NCBI GenBank assembly: GCA_963823165.1
Contig: CAWGKV010000040.1
Location: 372,001 to 436,000 of the forward strand
Direction of reading: 5' to 3'
Length of the DNA stretch: 64,000 bases
Origin: Roseiarcus sp963823165
GTDB lineage: Bacteria; Pseudomonadota; Alphaproteobacteria; Rhizobiales; Beijerinckiaceae
In this document: in pieces, positions 9,031-17,840 of the stretch
Layout: the number at the start of each line of letters is the position of its first letter
How positions within the stretch are numbered: the first letter of the stretch is position 1
The notes under the pieces: generated by a model
The model's input: only the letters and a program-made list of their open reading frames with translations
Database searches by the model: none
Told to the model about the DNA's origin: nothing
Translations under genes and position numbers: made by a program

Positions 9031-10236
9031 TTAGCCCCGACCGGCGAAATCGTAGCCGGGCAGGCGCATCGCGTCGATGATGTCGCGCCCGAACGCCATT
9101 CTCGCCACCCCCGGGATGGCGCAGGCCTTGATCACCGAATTGCGCAGGAAGAGTCCCCAGCCCGACCTCGGCGCGAAGGCCGAGGCGAAGCGCGCCGCCG
9201 CCTGCTGTTTGGCGGCGATGAACGGCCGCATAACCTCTTCATATCGGGCGAAGCCCTCTGCGCGCCCGCCCGCCCGCGCCAGCTCCCCCGCCAGCACATA
9301 GGCCGCGGTCATCGCCAGCGCCGAGCCTTGCCCGGCCATCAGCGACGGGCAGAACGCGGCGTCTCCTACGAGCGCGACGCGTTCCTTCGACCAGCGCTCC
9401 ATCCGGATCTGGCTCACGCGATCGAAATAGAGGTCTTGCGCGCGATCGAGCTCGGCGAGCGCGCGTCCGCATTCCCAAGCTCTGCCCGCATAAAGATCGC
9501 GCAGCATCGCCTTTTGCCCCTCGAGATCGCGGGCCGCCGGCCATTGGGTCGCGTCGTCGCCGGCGAACACGAACAGGAACAGAGTCCGATCGTCGCGCAG
9601 GGCGAAGCGCGCCAGCATCCGGCCCGGCTCGTTGTAGATGACATAGACGTCTTCGTCGCGCGGACGATAGGAGTCGACCTCGAACGCCGCGACGCCATAG
9701 CCGAGCCGTCTTTCGAACCTTTCCTCCGGCCCAAACGCAAGACGGCGAACCGCCGAGTGAAGGCCGTCGGCGCCGATCACCAAATCGAACCGCCGCTCAG
9801 GCCCGCGCCTGAATTTCACCCGGACGTCGTCCGGCCGCTGCTCCATGCCGACGATTTCGTCGTCGAAGACGACTTCCGTCGCGCCTTTGACGGCATCGAA
9901 CAGCAGCCTCGAAAGATCGCTGCGCCTCAGCGTCACGAAGCGTCCTCCGGTAAGCTCGCGAAAGACCTTCGTCCCGAAGCCGGCCACCCGCGCGCCGCGG
10001 GCGTCGACGATCCTCATCTCCCGCATATGATAGCCGATGCGCTCGATGTCGGGCGCGAGCCCCATGCGCTCGGCGACGTCGTAGCCGAGGCCCCAGAAGT
10101 CGATGACATAGCCGGCCCCCCGCAGCGCCGGCGCCTGCTCGACCAGCACCGGCTCGAAGCCGGCGGCCTCGAGCCAGAAGGCGAGCGTCGGGCCGGCGAC
10201 GCCTGCGCCCGAGATCAAGATCGCCGCATTCTCCAT
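9031..10236 (-). CDS. FAD-dependent monooxygenase (PheA/TetX-like)
   Basis: A 401-residue protein from the ATG at 10236. The N-terminus ILISGAGVAGPTLAFWLEAA is the dinucleotide-binding fold for FAD; VIGADGLHSAVRR is the class A monooxygenase DG motif; and VALVGDAAFCPSLMAGQGSA is the second FAD motif (GD...P). Length and order match aromatic hydroxylases of the 2-polyprenyl-6-methoxyphenol hydroxylase group, which add oxygen to small organic substrates using NAD(P)H. The start is chosen at the family N-terminus; a longer frame to 10305 adds a basic tail without support. Nothing nearby reveals the substrate. Confidence 0.88.
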   Translation of the reverse strand: MENAAILISGAGVAGPTLAFWLEAAGFEPVLVEQAPALRGAGYVIDFWGLGYDVAERMGLAPDIERIGYHMREMRIVDARGARVAGFGTKVFRELTGGRFVTLRRSDLSRLLFDAVKGATEVVFDDEIVGMEQRPDDVRVKFRRGPERRFDLVIGADGLHSAVRRLAFGPEERFERRLGYGVAAFEVDSYRPRDEDVYVIYNEPGRMLARFALRDDRTLFLFVFAGDDATQWPAARDLEGQKAMLRDLYAGRAWECGRALAELDRAQDLYFDRVSQIRMERWSKERVALVGDAAFCPSLMAGQGSALAMTAAYVLAGELARAGGRAEGFARYEEVMRPFIAAKQQAAARFASAFAPRSGWGLFLRNSVIKACAIPGVARMAFGRDIIDAMRLPGYDFAGRG

Positions 10237-10578
10237 TGGACGAACTCGTCGCTTTGAAAGCCGGACCGACGACGGCGCCAGGCGGACGCGACGGTCGCGC
10301 TTCAAACCGGCGAAAACGAGGCTCGCGGCATCGGGCGGACCGCGCGCAGCATGAGTTGCAGGAGTTGATGACCATCGCCGAGTTCTATCCGTCGCCGGGC
10401 CGCACGCCAGGCGCTGGCGCGAGATGCAGGAGAGGCGCGCGCGAGGCTCGTTCGCACCGGCGACGCGTTAAGGCCCTGCGTCTCCGCGGATAGCTGCGTG
10501 AGCGCGGCGGCGACGGGAGAGCTTGGCCGCGCTAGAATGGCCGCCTGTTTTCCGAACGGCGCGAGGGAGGCGAAACGC

Positions 10579-11859
10579 ATGGCAAACGAGCGTTGGCACA
10601 AAAAACTTCTCGGCAACCGGACGCTGTCGCCGGAGACCTTGATGATGGGCTACGGCTACGACCCGTTCCTGTCGGAGCGGTCGCTGAAGCCGCCGGTCTT
10701 TCACACTTCGACTTTCGTCTTCCGCACCGCCCAGGACGGCAAGGATTTCTTCGAGCTGGCCTACGGCCTGCGCCAGAAGCGGCCGAACGAGGAGCCGGGC
10801 CTCATCTACAGCCGGATCAACAATCCCGACCTTGAAATGCTCGAGGACCGGCTGGCGATCTGGGACGAGGCCGAGGACAACCTCGTGTTCGCTTCGGGCA
10901 TGGCGGCGATCTCGACCACCCTTTGGGCCTATGCGCGGCCAGGCTCCGTCATCGTCCATTCGGGCCCCGTTTATGGCGGCACGGACTTTCTCCTGAACAG
11001 GATCTTGCCGCAATTCGGCGTGACGCCGGTCGGCTTCCCGGCCGAGGGCGGAGCGAGAGCGATGGAGGAAGCGGTCGACAAGGCGCGGGAAATGGGGCCG
11101 GTCGCCGCCCTCTATATCGAGACGCCGGCCAATCCGACGAACGGCCTTGTCGACATCGGCCTCGCCAGGCAATCGGCCGACGCCCTCACCGGCGTCGACG
11201 GCCGCCGCCCGATGGTCATCGTCGACAATACGATGTTCGGGCCTTTGTACCAGACCCCGCTGGCCCACGGCGCCGATCTGGTCGTGACCTCGCTCACCAA
11301 ATATGTCGGCGGCCACTCGGATCTGATCGCAGGCGGCTGCTCCGGCGCGACCGCGGCGCTCGACCCGATCCGCGGCATGCGCACGATCCTCGGCACGATG
11401 TGCGATCCGAACACCGGCTGGCTCCTCATGCGCTCGCTCGAAACGCTGAAGCTGAGGATGACCGCGTCGGCCGAGGGCGCGCGCAAGGTGGCGGAATTTC
11501 TGGTCGGCCATCCGGCTGTCGCATCGGTCTGGCACCTGGGCTTCCTGCCGGCCGACCACCCCGATCGCAAAATCTTCGAGCGGCAGTGCAAGGGAACGGG
11601 CTCAACCTTCGCCTTCGAGGTGAAAGGCGGGGAAAAGGAGGCCTTCGCCGTGCTGGATCGGCTCGAAGTGTTCAGGCTCGCCGTGAGCCTCGGCGGAACG
11701 GAGAGTCTCGCCGAGCATCCTGCTTCGATGACCCATTCCGACATTCCGGCCGAGGAACAGTTGCGCCTCGGGATCACGCCGGCGTTGATCCGCCTGTCGG
11801 TCGGCATCGAAAATCCGGACGATCTCATCGCCGATCTGGACCAGGCGCTGAGACGATGA
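10579..11859 (+). CDS. Cystathionine gamma-synthase family PLP enzyme
   Basis: A 426-residue protein from the ATG at 10579, preceded by GAGGGAGG. It has the Cys/Met-metabolism PLP fold: YSRINNPDLEMLEDRLAIWD, VFASGMAAIST, ETPANPTNGLVDI, VDNTMFGPLYQTPLAHGADL, and the PLP lysine in VVTSLTKYVGGHSD; the C-terminal SLGGTESLAEHPASMTHSDI and LIRLSVGIENPDDLI are diagnostic. Members perform gamma-elimination or replacement on homoserine esters, cystathionine or methionine. This subgroup, with an N-terminal extension and an inserted YGLRQKRPNEEP, is common in Rhizobiales and not firmly assigned to one substrate, so I give no symbol. Confidence 0.9.
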   Translation: MANERWHKKLLGNRTLSPETLMMGYGYDPFLSERSLKPPVFHTSTFVFRTAQDGKDFFELAYGLRQKRPNEEPGLIYSRINNPDLEMLEDRLAIWDEAEDNLVFASGMAAISTTLWAYARPGSVIVHSGPVYGGTDFLLNRILPQFGVTPVGFPAEGGARAMEEAVDKAREMGPVAALYIETPANPTNGLVDIGLARQSADALTGVDGRRPMVIVDNTMFGPLYQTPLAHGADLVVTSLTKYVGGHSDLIAGGCSGATAALDPIRGMRTILGTMCDPNTGWLLMRSLETLKLRMTASAEGARKVAEFLVGHPAVASVWHLGFLPADHPDRKIFERQCKGTGSTFAFEVKGGEKEAFAVLDRLEVFRLAVSLGGTESLAEHPASMTHSDIPAEEQLRLGITPALIRLSVGIENPDDLIADLDQALRR

Positions 11860-11987
11860 GAATTCGATCGCGTCGGCGCGGATGAGAACCAATTCGGGGC
11901 CGAGGCCGGTCTTCTCCTGCGAGGCCGCATGGCCCGCCCGGCGATCGGCAGGCGAAGAATCGCCGAAGGGCTTGACGAAGGCAACTA

Positions 11988-12016
11988 AACCGCCCGGTCC
12001 GGCGGACAGGGCGGTT
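11988..12016 (-). terminator. Probable terminator of the 12043 gene
   Basis: A perfect 8-bp stem, AACCGCCC (11988-11995) paired with GGGCGGTT (12009-12016), has a 13-base loop. Read on the minus strand it is followed by TTTAG, giving a weak rho-independent terminator for the small exported protein. It may also stop transcripts from the convergent PLP enzyme gene. Confidence 0.5.
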
Positions 12017-12042
12017 CGATTCGATCTCGAATATGCGTGGGA

Positions 12043-12285
12043 TCAGCTCTTCGGAGCTTCCGCAGGCGCGGCCGGCTCGGCGGCGGGCGCGGCCATCGGC
12101 TTCTTCTTGGCCGTGTGCTTCTTGTGATGCTTCATCGGCTTGGGGGCCATCGCGCCCGTATCGGTCCCTGCGGCCGGAGCGGCGCCGGCGGCGGGAGCGG
12201 TGGTCTGATCGGTCTGGGCGAGGGCGGCGAGTGGCGCGAGAACGAGGGCGGCGCCCAGGCCGATGGCGGCAATTTTCTTCAACAT
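12043..12285 (-). CDS. Small exported Ala/Pro/Lys-rich protein
   Basis: An 80-residue protein. The ATG at 12285 follows GGAGAAGACCAC, a good ribosome binding site. Residues 1-23 (MLKKIAAIGLGAALVLAPLA ALA) form a clear signal peptide. The mature part is low-complexity: an Ala/Pro/Thr/Gly stretch, a basic centre with KPMKHHKKHTAKKK, and an Ala/Pro/Glu tail. Such small periplasmic proteins are common in Rhizobiales and have no known function; charge buffering or envelope binding is only a guess. Confidence 0.75.
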   Translation of the reverse strand: MLKKIAAIGLGAALVLAPLAALAQTDQTTAPAAGAAPAAGTDTGAMAPKPMKHHKKHTAKKKPMAAPAAEPAAPAEAPKS

Positions 12286-12448
12286 GTGGTCTTCTCCAAT
12301 GCGGGCCGATCGACCCGGAGTTGTTTGCACGCACCGGGATGCGCCATTTGAGATGAATTGGCGATGAACGGTCAAACCCATTCCGCGCCGCGCGTTTCCG
12401 GCCTGACGTCGTTTGACGGAGCGAAGCGCGCCCCCTTATGTACGCCGA

Positions 12449-13538
12449 ATGTCGCACAACAGCTTCGGCCATCTCTTCCGCGTAACCACATTCGGCGAGA
12501 GCCATGGTGCGGGGATCGGCTGCGTCGTCGACGGCTGCCCGCCACGGATCCCGCTGCAGGCCGCCGACATCCAGGCCGAACTCGACCGCCGCCGGCCGGG
12601 GACCTCGCGCTTCACCACGCAGCGGCGGGAATCGGACGAGGCGCGCATCCTATCAGGCGTCATGGAGGACGATGCGGGCCGGCAGGTGACGACCGGGACG
12701 CCGATTGGCGTGTTTATCGAGAACGTGGACCAGCGCTCCAAGGACTACGGCGAGATAAAGGACAAATACCGCCCCGGCCACGCCGACTATTCCTATGACG
12801 CCAAATACGGCATCCGGGACTTTCGCGGCGGCGGGCGCTCGTCGGCGCGCGAGACGGCGGCGCGCGTCGTCGCGGGGGCCATCGCGCGAAAAGTGATTCC
12901 GGGCGTGACAGTCCGCGGCGCGCTGGTGCAGGTCGGAAAGCTGAAGATCGACCGGGCCGATTGGGACTGGGACGAGGTCGGCAAGAATCCGTTCTTCTGT
13001 CCGGACGCCGCCGCTGCGGCGCGGTTCGCCGATTATCTCGACGAGGTCCGCAAGGCGGGCTCCTCGGTCGGCGCAGTGGTCGAGATCGTGGCCGAGGGGG
13101 TTCCCGCCGGATGGGGCGCGCCTGTCTACGGCAAGCTCGACGCCGAGCTCGCGAGCGCGCTGATGAGCGTCAATGCGGTCAAGGGGGTCGAGATCGGCGA
13201 CGGCTTCGCCGCCGCCGAACTCGCGGGCGAGGAAAACGCCGACGAGATGCGGCGCGGCCCCGACGGGGGGCCGCGCTTTCTTTCCAATCACGCCGGCGGG
13301 ATTCTCGGCGGCATTTCAACCGGCCAGCCGATCGTCGCTACGCTTCGCGGTCAAGCCGACGTCTTCCATTCTGACGCCGCGCCGCACGGTCACGCGGGCC
13401 ATGGAGGAGACCGAGATCGTCACCAAGGGCCGTCACGACCCGTGCGTCGGCATCCGCGCGGTTCCCGTCGGCGAAGCGATGGCAGCCTGCGTGCTGGCGG
13501 ACGCTTTTCTGAGGCATCGCGGGCAGGTGGGCGGCTAG
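12449..13538 (+). pseudogene. aroC: Chorismate synthase, frameshifted near its C-terminus
   Basis: The ATG at 12449 starts MSHNSFGHLFRVTTFGESHG, the conserved AroC N-terminus. RPGHADYSYDAKYGIRDFRG GGRSSARETAARV is the FMN/substrate region and FLSNHAGGILGGISTGQPIV is also conserved. At about 13338 the frame breaks. One base over, FAVKPTSSILTPRRTVTR, then TEIVTKGRHDPCVGIRAVPV and the normal end at 13538 appear. One extra base (GTCGCT-A-CGCTTC) accounts for it. The enzyme makes chorismate from EPSP, the last shikimate step, needed for aromatic amino acids and folate. Apart from the break the gene is excellent, so a sequence error is the first explanation. Confidence 0.92.
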
Positions 13539-13599
13539 CGCGTTCATAATCGCGTCGCGCCCGCATAGTCTTCTGGTTTCACCGAACGCGGAGGCGCGG

Positions 13600-15282
13600 A
13601 TGTCTGGACACGGAATGACGCGGCGCGACGTACTGGTCGGCGCTGCGAGCGGCTTGGCGCTGGCGGCGATCGACCCGGTCGAGCCGCTGGCGCAAGGGAC
13701 GACCGTCTCGGGAGTGGTGTTCGAGGACCGGGACGGAACGGGCCTCGCGAGCGCATCCAATCCTGGGCTCGCGGGCGTTCTGGTGTCGAATGGCCGCGAC
13801 GTCGCGGTGACTGACGCCGGCGGGCGCTATGCGTTGCCGCTGCCGGACGAGGCGACGATCTTCGTCGTCAAGCCGGCGGGCTTCATGCCGCCGGTCGATC
13901 CGGCGACCAATCTGCCGCGCTTCTACCGCCATCACCAGCCGATGGGCTCGCCGGCCGCCCTCAATCTCGCTTTCGAGGGCCTGGCGCCGACCGGGCCGGC
14001 GCCCGCCTCGGTCGACTTCCCGCTGAAACGACAGGACGAGCCGAGGGCGTTCGACGTCGTGATGGTGACCGATCCGCAGCCCGAGACGGAAGCCGAGGTC
14101 GACTTCATCCGCGAGGATTTGATCGAGGCGCTCGATGGGACCAAAGCCCGGTTCGGGCTCACCGCCGGCGACATCATGTTCGACGATCTCTCGCTCTACC
14201 CGCGGCTCAACGCGATCATCGGTGCGATCGGTCTGCCGTGGTGGAACATCGGCGGCAACCACGACCTCAATTTCGAGGCGCCGGACCGCAAATACAGCCG
14301 CGAGACCTACAAGCGCTTTTTCGGCCCCAGCTATTACGCGTTCTATTACGGGAACGCCCTCTTCCTCATGCTCGACGACGTCAACTATCTCGGCTTCGAC
14401 CCTGCGAAGCCGCGCGGCGCCGGCAAGTACGAGGGGAGGCTGGACGATGCGCAACTCGCGTTCGTCCGCAACGTGCTCATGCATACGCCCGACGACAAGC
14501 TGGTCGTCGCCGTCATGCACATCCCCATCCGCACCTATCTCGGCGCCGAGCCGTGGCAGAATCTCGTCAACAAGGACGCGTTCTTCAAGCTTCTGGAAGG
14601 CCGGAAACACGCCGTCAGCTTCTCGGGCCACACCCATACGACGGAGCACCATTATTTCGCCGCCGCCGACGGCTGGAACGGCGACGAGCCCCACCACCAC
14701 CATGTGCTGACCGCGCTTTCCGGCTCGTGGTGGAGCGGGCCGTTCGATCATCGCGGCGTCGCGAGCGCCGACAGCCGGGACGGAACTCCGAACGGCTTCC
14801 ACATCCTGTCGATCGACGGCAATGCCTACGCGACCCGCTTCGTCCCCGCCAAGGAGCCGAACGGGCGCCAGATGCGGCTTTCGATCGACAGCCGCTTCCA
14901 CGGGATCAGCAGGGACGCCGACCGAGACTTGCGGCAGGTGAGAATTCTCGGCTCGCCCGTGCCCCGAGCGGCGATCGGGGCCTCGACGCTGGTCGCCAAC
15001 GTGTTCGACGGCGGCGAGCGGACGAAAGTGACGATGACCGTCGGCGATCGGCCGCCGATCGGGATGACCCGCGAGGCTCGGCCCGATCCCTTCGTCGAGG
15101 AGGTGTTCGCCCGCAACGAAGCGACCAAGAAGGCCTGGGTTCGGGCCGACAACAGCTCGCACCTCTGGACTGCCCGTCTGCCGGCCGATCTTCCGCCCGG
15201 CGCCCATCGGGCCGTCGTCGAGGCGGTCGACGAATACGGCCGGACGCTCACCGGGCGCCTGGCGCTCGAGGTGACGGGATAG
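13600..15282 (+). CDS. Exported calcineurin-like metallophosphoesterase
   Basis: A 560-residue protein. The N-terminus MTRRDVLVGAASGLALAAID carries twin arginines and a hydrophobic stretch, a Tat signal. Residues about 35-130 form an SdrD-like beta domain (VSGVVFEDRDGTGL, VTDAGGRYALPLP). The phosphoesterase core has VVMVTDPQPETEAEVDF in place of the usual DxH, then LTAGDIMFDDL, NIGGNHDLNFEAPD (GNHD), VAVMHIPI and FSGHTHTTEHHYF (GHTH). A C-terminal beta domain follows. The order N-domain, Metallophos, C-domain matches a known family of secreted phosphohydrolases. The first metal motif reads DPQ, not DxH, which suggests altered metal binding. The substrate is unknown. Confidence 0.88.
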   Translation: MSGHGMTRRDVLVGAASGLALAAIDPVEPLAQGTTVSGVVFEDRDGTGLASASNPGLAGVLVSNGRDVAVTDAGGRYALPLPDEATIFVVKPAGFMPPVDPATNLPRFYRHHQPMGSPAALNLAFEGLAPTGPAPASVDFPLKRQDEPRAFDVVMVTDPQPETEAEVDFIREDLIEALDGTKARFGLTAGDIMFDDLSLYPRLNAIIGAIGLPWWNIGGNHDLNFEAPDRKYSRETYKRFFGPSYYAFYYGNALFLMLDDVNYLGFDPAKPRGAGKYEGRLDDAQLAFVRNVLMHTPDDKLVVAVMHIPIRTYLGAEPWQNLVNKDAFFKLLEGRKHAVSFSGHTHTTEHHYFAAADGWNGDEPHHHHVLTALSGSWWSGPFDHRGVASADSRDGTPNGFHILSIDGNAYATRFVPAKEPNGRQMRLSIDSRFHGISRDADRDLRQVRILGSPVPRAAIGASTLVANVFDGGERTKVTMTVGDRPPIGMTREARPDPFVEEVFARNEATKKAWVRADNSSHLWTARLPADLPPGAHRAVVEAVDEYGRTLTGRLALEVTG

Positions 15283-15299
15283 GGGGCTAGCCGGCCCCC
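15282..15299 (+). terminator. Possible terminator hairpin
   Basis: GGGGGC (15282-15287) can pair with GCCCCC (15294-15299) around a six-base loop, right at the stop of the phosphoesterase. There is no T run after it, so the call is weak. Confidence 0.3.
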
Positions 15300-15451
15300 C
15301 TTGGCCCACTTCGCCGTTTTAGCGCCGCTTTAGGGTCGGGCCCCTTCAGTTACAAAGGGTTGCGACCCCGTTTAGGGTCGCCTCAAAAGAGGGCACATAA
15401 TACACACAATAATCGTACTATATGGAACGAGCGGCAAGGCAACGAGAAGCT

Positions 15452-16141
15452 TCAGCGGCCGATCGCTTGCATCACCCCGACGAACTGGCAGGCGGCGGCG
15501 ACCATGACGAAAGCGTGCCAGATGGCGTTCTGGAACTTGAGGTTTTCCCAGAGGTAGAACGCCACCCCGGCCGAATAGATGAGCCCGCCGGCCAGAACGA
15601 AGGCGAGCGTGTCGACCGGCAGAGCCGCGGCGAGCGGCTTGATCGCGAAAACCGCCGACCAGCCGAGGAGGAGATAAAGGCGGACGTTGAAGCGGTCGAA
15701 GCGGCCCGGGAAAAACAGCTTTAGTGACGCGCCGGCGAGCGCCGCGATCCAGATCGCCGCTGCGAGCGCCACCACCGAGAGCGAAGCGCGCGCTTGCGAC
15801 AGGAGGGCGGTATAGGTGCCGCCGATCATCAGATAGATCGAGGCGTGGTCGAGACGGCGCAGGATCGACTTGGCGGGCGACGGAGGCGCCATGTTGTAGG
15901 CGCAGGAAAAGCCGAACAGGAGGAAGAAGCCAGCGGCGTAGACCGCCATCGCGACGCCGTCGCCGACGTCCCCGCGCATCGCGATTCTCGCGAACAGCAC
16001 CGAAAAGCCGATGACTCCCGCAACGATCGCGGCCGCGTGGACCGCCGCATCGGCAATGAGCTCACCCTGGGTGTATGGGCGATAGGTTCGAGGCGAATCG
16101 GGCGTCGACAAACAGGCCTCCGAAGGATCGTCCGTCAGCAT
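15452..16141 (-). CDS. Hemolysin III family (PAQR-type) membrane protein
   Basis: A 229-residue protein starting at 16141. It has about seven membrane segments and the family marks RLDHASIYLMIGGTYTALLS in the middle and LWENLKFQNAIWHAFVMVAA near the end, which hold the conserved His and Asp residues proposed to bind a metal. TrhA/YqfA/hemolysin III proteins belong to the PAQR superfamily and affect membrane energetics and fluidity; haemolysis itself is not their proven role. Length and topology are normal. It is convergent with the phosphoesterase gene. Confidence 0.9.
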   Translation of the reverse strand: MLTDDPSEACLSTPDSPRTYRPYTQGELIADAAVHAAAIVAGVIGFSVLFARIAMRGDVGDGVAMAVYAAGFFLLFGFSCAYNMAPPSPAKSILRRLDHASIYLMIGGTYTALLSQARASLSVVALAAAIWIAALAGASLKLFFPGRFDRFNVRLYLLLGWSAVFAIKPLAAALPVDTLAFVLAGGLIYSAGVAFYLWENLKFQNAIWHAFVMVAAACQFVGVMQAIGR

Positions 16142-16246
16142 GCCGCAAAATTATGACCGGGCGAGGACGCGGCGCGCCAATCAACCGCGTTCGCCTCATG
16201 CTGTTCCCTCGACCGGCGCGCCCATTCGGCCGGTTGCTCTCGTTCT

Positions 16247-17788
16247 TCAGCCAACAGACGCTTCGTTAGGGCGAAGTGTCATCTGCAACGCATTCTCACG
16301 ATCGAGTTGAGTTGACAGAAGCACGGGAGCGCCAACGGGAATGAGGCTGCTTTCCAGGGGCTTGTTGCTGAAATTGAGCGCGATCGAGATGCACTAGTCT
16401 AGCGGTAGTTGAATAAGAGGTAATCTCAGTCGTGTTTATAGCGACATAGCGCCTACGCGAAGAGAGGAGAGCTGAAGACGGAGTTAGATCAGGAGGAGGT
16501 GGAGGATGAGAATAGAAAGAGGGTAGGCGCTCATGAGGCTTACGTTCAGGGTAGCGCAGTCGTAGTGCAGGGGCAGATAGGGCTTGGCCTTGCTGAATGA
16601 GGCGTGAGGAGAGCAATAGAAGGACATCGGGGTTAGCGCAGAGTAGAGGAAAAGGAAGGGCTACAAGAATTCGACGGGATCGCAGACAGTATAGGCGGGA
16701 ATGGGGACCGATGGAACGCAATCGCGTCGCCATAGTAGACCGTCGGCGTGCCGCGAAGCGAGAGCAGGAGCATCGCGGCGATTCGCGCGTGGGCCCGACC
16801 GAGTAGGGCGCGTATTCGCTCTGGTAATGGTTTCCGAGGACCCAATACGGACAGGCTACAGGTGGGAGGGCGGTCTCGTACTCCTCCACCAGGGCGCCGA
16901 TCGCGGCGGCCGTCCAGGCGGTTGAAATCAGATGGAAGTTAAAAGGAAGGTGAGCTCCTTTGCCGTCCTTGCCGTAATAAAGCACGAGCTGTTCGATCGG
17001 CAGGTAAAGCTCGCCGATCAGCACGCGGTCGGGATATGCGTCCAGGGTCGCCCGCATCTCGGCCACCGCATCGTGCACTTCAGGCAGGGATGGGTCGAGA
17101 ACGCACGAACAGGCGGCCGTTTGCTGTCCGGCATGTCGGGCGTCCAGGCGGAGTTCGGCGGGTTGTCGCGCAAGCCTTCGTCCTCGAACAGCGCCGAGAG
17201 CGCATCGACGCGGAACTCGTCGATCCCGAGGTCGAGCCAGAATTTAAGGACGTCGAGCATTTCTCGCCGGAGTCCGAGTGGCGCCAGTTGAGATCCGGCT
17301 GCTCCGGCAGGAAGGCGTGGTAGTAGTACTGGCCGGTCGCGGGGTCGCGGGTCCAGGCCGGGGCGCCGAAACGGGAGATCCAATTGTTCGGCCGGCCGCC
17401 GCCAGGCCCAGGATCGCGCCAGACGTACCAGTCGCGCTTCAGCGCCGTGCGCGATGAGCGGCTCTCCAAAAACCACGGATGCCGGTCAGAGGTGTGATTA
17501 GGCACGTAGTCGAGGATGACTTTCATTCCCCGATGGTGTGCGTCCGCGATCAGCGCCTCGACAATACCGAGGTCACCGAAGACCGGATCGAAATGAAGAA
17601 TCGCGCCGTCATAGCCGTTGACCGCGATTGGTACGGGTAGATGGCGAACGCCGACCGCCTGATTGCCCTGCATCATATGGATGTCGATGCACGCCGGCGA
17701 CATCGCCGACCTCATCGCCGTTCGTGTCCTGAAACGAACGCGGATAAATCTGATAAATGACGGCCTCTCGCCACCACTCGCCTGCCAT
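16247..17788 (-). pseudogene. GH13 alpha-glucosidase, multiply frameshifted
   Basis: On the minus strand from ATG at 17788 the text reads GEWWREAVIYQIYPRSFQDT, the alpha-glucosidase start. Later pieces in changing frames give VILDYVPNHTSDRHPWFLES, ATGQYYYHAFLPEQPDLNWR, DEFRVDALSALFEDEG (nucleophile Asp region), DRVLIGELYLPIEQLVLYYG, LLSLRGTPTVYYGD, and finally ALNFSNKPLESSLIPVGAPV with the stop at 16247. The order is fully collinear with an intact GH13 enzyme of about 530 residues, so this is one gene broken by many indels and substitutions; between 16400 and 16700 only faint similarity survives. It would have cleaved alpha-glucosides together with the GH65 gene upstream. Confidence 0.85.
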
Positions 17789-17840
17789 TGCATATCAGTG
17801 TGCAGGGACTGGTTCAGACCGCACGAACAGCGCGGCCGTT

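Noticed and set aside
13579..15309. Very long minus-strand open frame of 576 codons opposite the metallophosphoesterase
   Set aside because: It is the antisense shadow of a well-supported gene; the product is rich in Arg/Val/Glu without domains.
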